64,000 bases of DNA from Pseudovibrio brasiliensis. GTDB lineage: Bacteria; Pseudomonadota; Alphaproteobacteria; Rhizobiales; Stappiaceae. Positions 61,956-64,000 of the stretch are shown one piece after another. The notes below the pieces were generated by a model that was not told the DNA's origin, did not search any database, and was given only the letters and a program-made list of their open reading frames with translations. Both the position numbers and the translations under genes were made by a program. The stretch spans positions 1,312,501-1,376,500 of the forward strand of contig NZ_CP074126.1 in assembly GCF_018282095.1 (NCBI RefSeq), given 5' to 3'. How positions within the stretch are numbered: the first letter of the stretch is position 1; each line of letters begins with the position of its first letter.

Positions 61956-62861
61956 GTGAGACTACCAATTGTGCATCATCCCGCCTACACAGCGGACATT
62001 CCGGAGGACCATCGGTTCCCCATGAGAAAGTATGCCGAGGTCGCACGGTGGCTGAAAGAGACAGACCCGCAGGGCGCTCTCTATGACTTCCATGAGCCAG
62101 ACCCAATCTCACGCGATGATCTGCTGCGCGTTCATGCAAGGGAGTATGTGGATCAGGTGCTGAGCTGCACAGTACCGCACACCATTGCCCGTGAAATCGG
62201 CTTTCCCATGACTGAGAGCGTCTCCTTCCGTGCCCAGTGCGCAACAGGTGGGTCCTTGCTGACGGCCATGCTGGCGCTGGAACATGGCGTGGCTTGCAAC
62301 ACCGCGGGAGGCTCACACCACGCCCGTATTGCGCAGGGGGCTGGCTTTTGTGTCTTCAATGATGTTGCTGTTGCGGTGAGGGCAGTGCAGGCCATGCGTA
62401 TGGTCCGCCGTGTGCTGATCATTGATCTGGATGTGCATCAGGGGGATGGTACAGCCGATATCTTCGCTCACGACACTAGCGTTTTCACCCTCTCACTCCA
62501 TTCAGAGAAGAACTACCCCGTCCGCAAGAAGGCCTCCACGCTGGATGTGCCGCTGGAAGACGGCATGGAGGACGACGAGTACTTGTCAATTCTGGAAGAC
62601 ACTCTCAAACGCGTCCTGACCACGTTCAAAGCAGATCTGGTGTTCTTCAATGCCGGTGTTGACCCCCACCACGACGACCGTTTGGGCCGCCTTGCCCTGT
62701 CAGATCAAGGGCTGCGAAAACGGGAGGAACTGGTCTTTAAACTGGTAAGGAATGAAGGTCTTCCACTTGCAGGTGTGCTGGGAGGTGGTTATTCGTATAA
62801 TCTTAGACTATTGGTTAACCGGCACTCAAACCTGTACCGCGTGGCAGCGAAGTACTTATAA
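61956..62861 (+). CDS. Histone deacetylase family protein, class IV-like
   Basis: Second HDAC-fold amidohydrolase in the window, 301 residues, only distantly similar to the one beside xseB. It lacks the RPPGHHA segment and instead has NTAGGSHHARIAQGAGFCVF; metal ligands lie in IDLDVHQGDGTADIF and NAGVDPHHDDRLGRL, and the C-terminal loop is GVLGGGYSYN. The opening LPIVHHPAYTADIPEDHRFP matches HDAC11-type bacterial proteins. GTG start, without a clear Shine-Dalgarno. The substrate is unknown, possibly an acetylated or acylated lysine. Confidence 0.9.
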   Translation: MRLPIVHHPAYTADIPEDHRFPMRKYAEVARWLKETDPQGALYDFHEPDPISRDDLLRVHAREYVDQVLSCTVPHTIAREIGFPMTESVSFRAQCATGGSLLTAMLALEHGVACNTAGGSHHARIAQGAGFCVFNDVAVAVRAVQAMRMVRRVLIIDLDVHQGDGTADIFAHDTSVFTLSLHSEKNYPVRKKASTLDVPLEDGMEDDEYLSILEDTLKRVLTTFKADLVFFNAGVDPHHDDRLGRLALSDQGLRKREELVFKLVRNEGLPLAGVLGGGYSYNLRLLVNRHSNLYRVAAKYL

Positions 62862-63018
62862 TTCAAAAACAAGTCCTTTTTATATAAAATTTTAGTAAAA
62901 TATAAAATTCCACCTTTAAGAACTGAATAGGTAAATGTGTCTTGCCATTTTATGAAAAATGCGCAGTATCCCCTCCGTAAAGTGCAAATAAAATGCCTCG
63001 GAAGGCTAGGAGACACAT

Positions 63019-63582
63019 ATGGGTGTTGTGGTCACCAATAGAAGCGTTGTACTGGATACTGCGGATTACATGATCCGGGAAAGCGGACTGTTGGGCTTGG
63101 ATGTTGATCAGCTTGCCAGTTCCACCGGAACCAGCGAACAGGACATTTCAAAAATGTTCTCCTCAGTCAATGGGGTAGAGCATGCTGTTCTGCAAAGATA
63201 TATCGACCGCTTCCTCCAGATCCTTGGTGATCCTTCCACACAGACGCTTCACTTCCGCAGAGCACTGGACACTTACATCGCAGCTTTTCAGGCTGGCATG
63301 GCAGATGGTGGCGAACTATTCCTGTCCGCAGTGCTGGGCGATAAGGATGAAGAGCTGCCGGAAGACCTGCAGGAGCTTGCAGCAACCTTTGCCCGTCGTG
63401 CCCGTGTATGGCTCGCAGACCTGTTGGAATACAGCGGTAACTGGTCCTCAGAAGAAGCTCTGGTTAAGTCGGACTTCGTTCTGGCAGCGCTGGAAGTGGC
63501 TGTTCTGATCGGCAATACCAGCGAAGATCCGGAGATCTTCGACAATCTGTCCGTCAACATTCACAATATCTGCATGCAGTAA
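63019..63582 (+). CDS. TetR/AcrR-type transcriptional regulator
   Basis: A 187-residue helical protein. The N-terminal ~60 residues resemble a TetR DNA-binding domain (VVLDTADYMIRESGLLGLDV, then QLASSTGTSEQDISKMFSSV). The recognition helix departs from the usual Y-x-H-F pattern: it reads SKMFSSVNGVEHAVLQRYID. The rest is a ligand-binding helical bundle with FARRARVWLADLLEYSGNW. Ligand and targets are unknown. A palindrome resembling a TetR operator exists at the other end of the window, but I cannot link them. ATG behind AGGAG. Confidence 0.78.
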   Translation: MGVVVTNRSVVLDTADYMIRESGLLGLDVDQLASSTGTSEQDISKMFSSVNGVEHAVLQRYIDRFLQILGDPSTQTLHFRRALDTYIAAFQAGMADGGELFLSAVLGDKDEELPEDLQELAATFARRARVWLADLLEYSGNWSSEEALVKSDFVLAALEVAVLIGNTSEDPEIFDNLSVNIHNICMQ

Positions 63583-63594
63583 GAGCAGGCGCGG

Positions 63595-63867
63595 TTATCG
63601 TCCGCGCCAGTTCATCAGCCGCGAGATAAACCACAGCGGCACTACGACTATGGCTCCAAGGAAGAAGTAGGAGCCAAAGCGCTCAATGGCTGAGAAGCCC
63701 ATATTCCAGATCCGGATAAAGAAATCCTGCACGGAGTAGATCAGGGTCAGCGGTGAAAAGTCCAGCGCAGACAGCACAATCCCGACAATCAAAGATAGAA
63801 AAATCAGCCGAATGAGCACGCGTCCCGGCGTGTCTCCAAGAAAACGGTTGAACTTATCGTTTGACAT
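63595..63867 (-). CDS. Small membrane protein, DUF6460 type
   Basis: A 90-residue protein with two hydrophobic segments (IRLIFLSLIVGIVLSALDF and YFFLGAIVVVPLWFISRLM) on either side of a short amphipathic link with IWNMGFSAIERFG. The layout and the opening DKFNRFLGDTPGRVLIRLIF match DUF6460 proteins of Rhizobiales and relatives (family name from memory). Start ATG chosen with GGAG upstream; in-frame starts nine codons earlier are less likely. Function unknown. Confidence 0.75.
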   Translation of the reverse strand: MSNDKFNRFLGDTPGRVLIRLIFLSLIVGIVLSALDFSPLTLIYSVQDFFIRIWNMGFSAIERFGSYFFLGAIVVVPLWFISRLMNWRGR

Positions 63868-64000
63868 CAAAATCTCCGCAATAGCCGTGCTCAAAAAGGG
63901 CAGTGGACGTAAAACCCAGGCAAAAGACAGGGTAATAGCAAACTGCTTTACAATGCTTTGATCCCTATATAGGCACCCAACCTACTCTTTCATATGGGGC
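63868..64000. other. Window end, upstream of the DUF6460 gene
   Basis: No gene seen in the last 133 bases; the DUF6460 promoter should be here. Confidence 0.4.

Noticed and set aside
1-64000. CRISPR array, prophage, insertion sequence or rRNA operon
   Set aside because: Read through on both strands by eye: no regularly spaced direct repeats, no transposase or integrase motifs, no phage structural genes and no rRNA sequence seen.

Overview
The window reads as ordinary chromosome of a marine-type alphaproteobacterium. Supporting signs are a GcrA cell-cycle regulator, a class I lysyl-tRNA synthetase, an HDAC-xseB-dxs cluster, an argD-argF-hslO operon, Pst permeases with long alphaproteobacterial N-terminal extensions, and moderate-GC codon use. 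The gene content resembles Pseudovibrio and relatives; that genus call is inference from memory, not from a search. I see no rRNA, no convincing tRNA, no CRISPR array, no transposase and no prophage.

Layout. 1-5.4 kb (minus strand): dxs (cut by the window edge), xseB, an HDAC-family hydrolase and sua5, with two gaps that look like small-RNA loci. 5.7-9.2 kb (plus): a DmdC-type acyl-CoA dehydrogenase, a crotonase with isomerase-like active-site spacing and a short-chain dehydrogenase, probably one acyl-CoA degradation operon. 9.3-17.1 kb: a DnaJ-class co-chaperone, a lipoprotein, pdxH, a 56-residue small protein, a HAD phosphatase, a DUF1499 membrane protein, a PatB-type beta-lyase and a metallo-beta-lactamase-fold hydrolase. 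17.4-21.4 kb: a four-gene Mn/Fe/Zn ABC importer. 21.6-26.3 kb: a Tat-exported polyamine-type binding protein and its ABC transporter behind a structured leader; one permease carries an LNPF repeat. 28.7-37.2 kb: the phosphate regulon phoR-pstSCAB-phoU-phoB. 37.8-44.7 kb: gcrA (minus), argD-argF-hslO (plus), then dgt and an alpha/beta hydrolase (minus). 44.8-49.3 kb: sterol-desaturase-like protein, orphan periplasmic binding protein, GT2 glycosyltransferase, DUF1810. 49.5-51.5 kb: two tandem voltage-gated channels. 51.7-64 kb: CDP-alcohol phosphatidyltransferase, apaG, TerB-like protein, lysK, SGNH hydrolase, Ca/H antiporter, SNase-like protein, S24-type repressor, DUF952, pyrD, MATE transporter, second HDAC-family protein, TetR regulator and a DUF6460 membrane protein.

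What stands out. First, the two adjacent NaChBac-type channels differ at the selectivity filter: one has the canonical sodium filter TLESWSM, the other TLEGWSD, whose glycine recalls the native prokaryotic calcium channel CavMr. Second, a polyamine-type permease carries four LNPF motifs in a predicted extracytoplasmic loop. Third, several gaps hold terminators or hairpins that known genes do not explain, including two candidate trans-acting small RNAs (one with an ACCTCC anti-Shine-Dalgarno-like loop) and a candidate leader or sRNA before argD. Fourth, a dispersed palindromic repeat occurs in at least four places.
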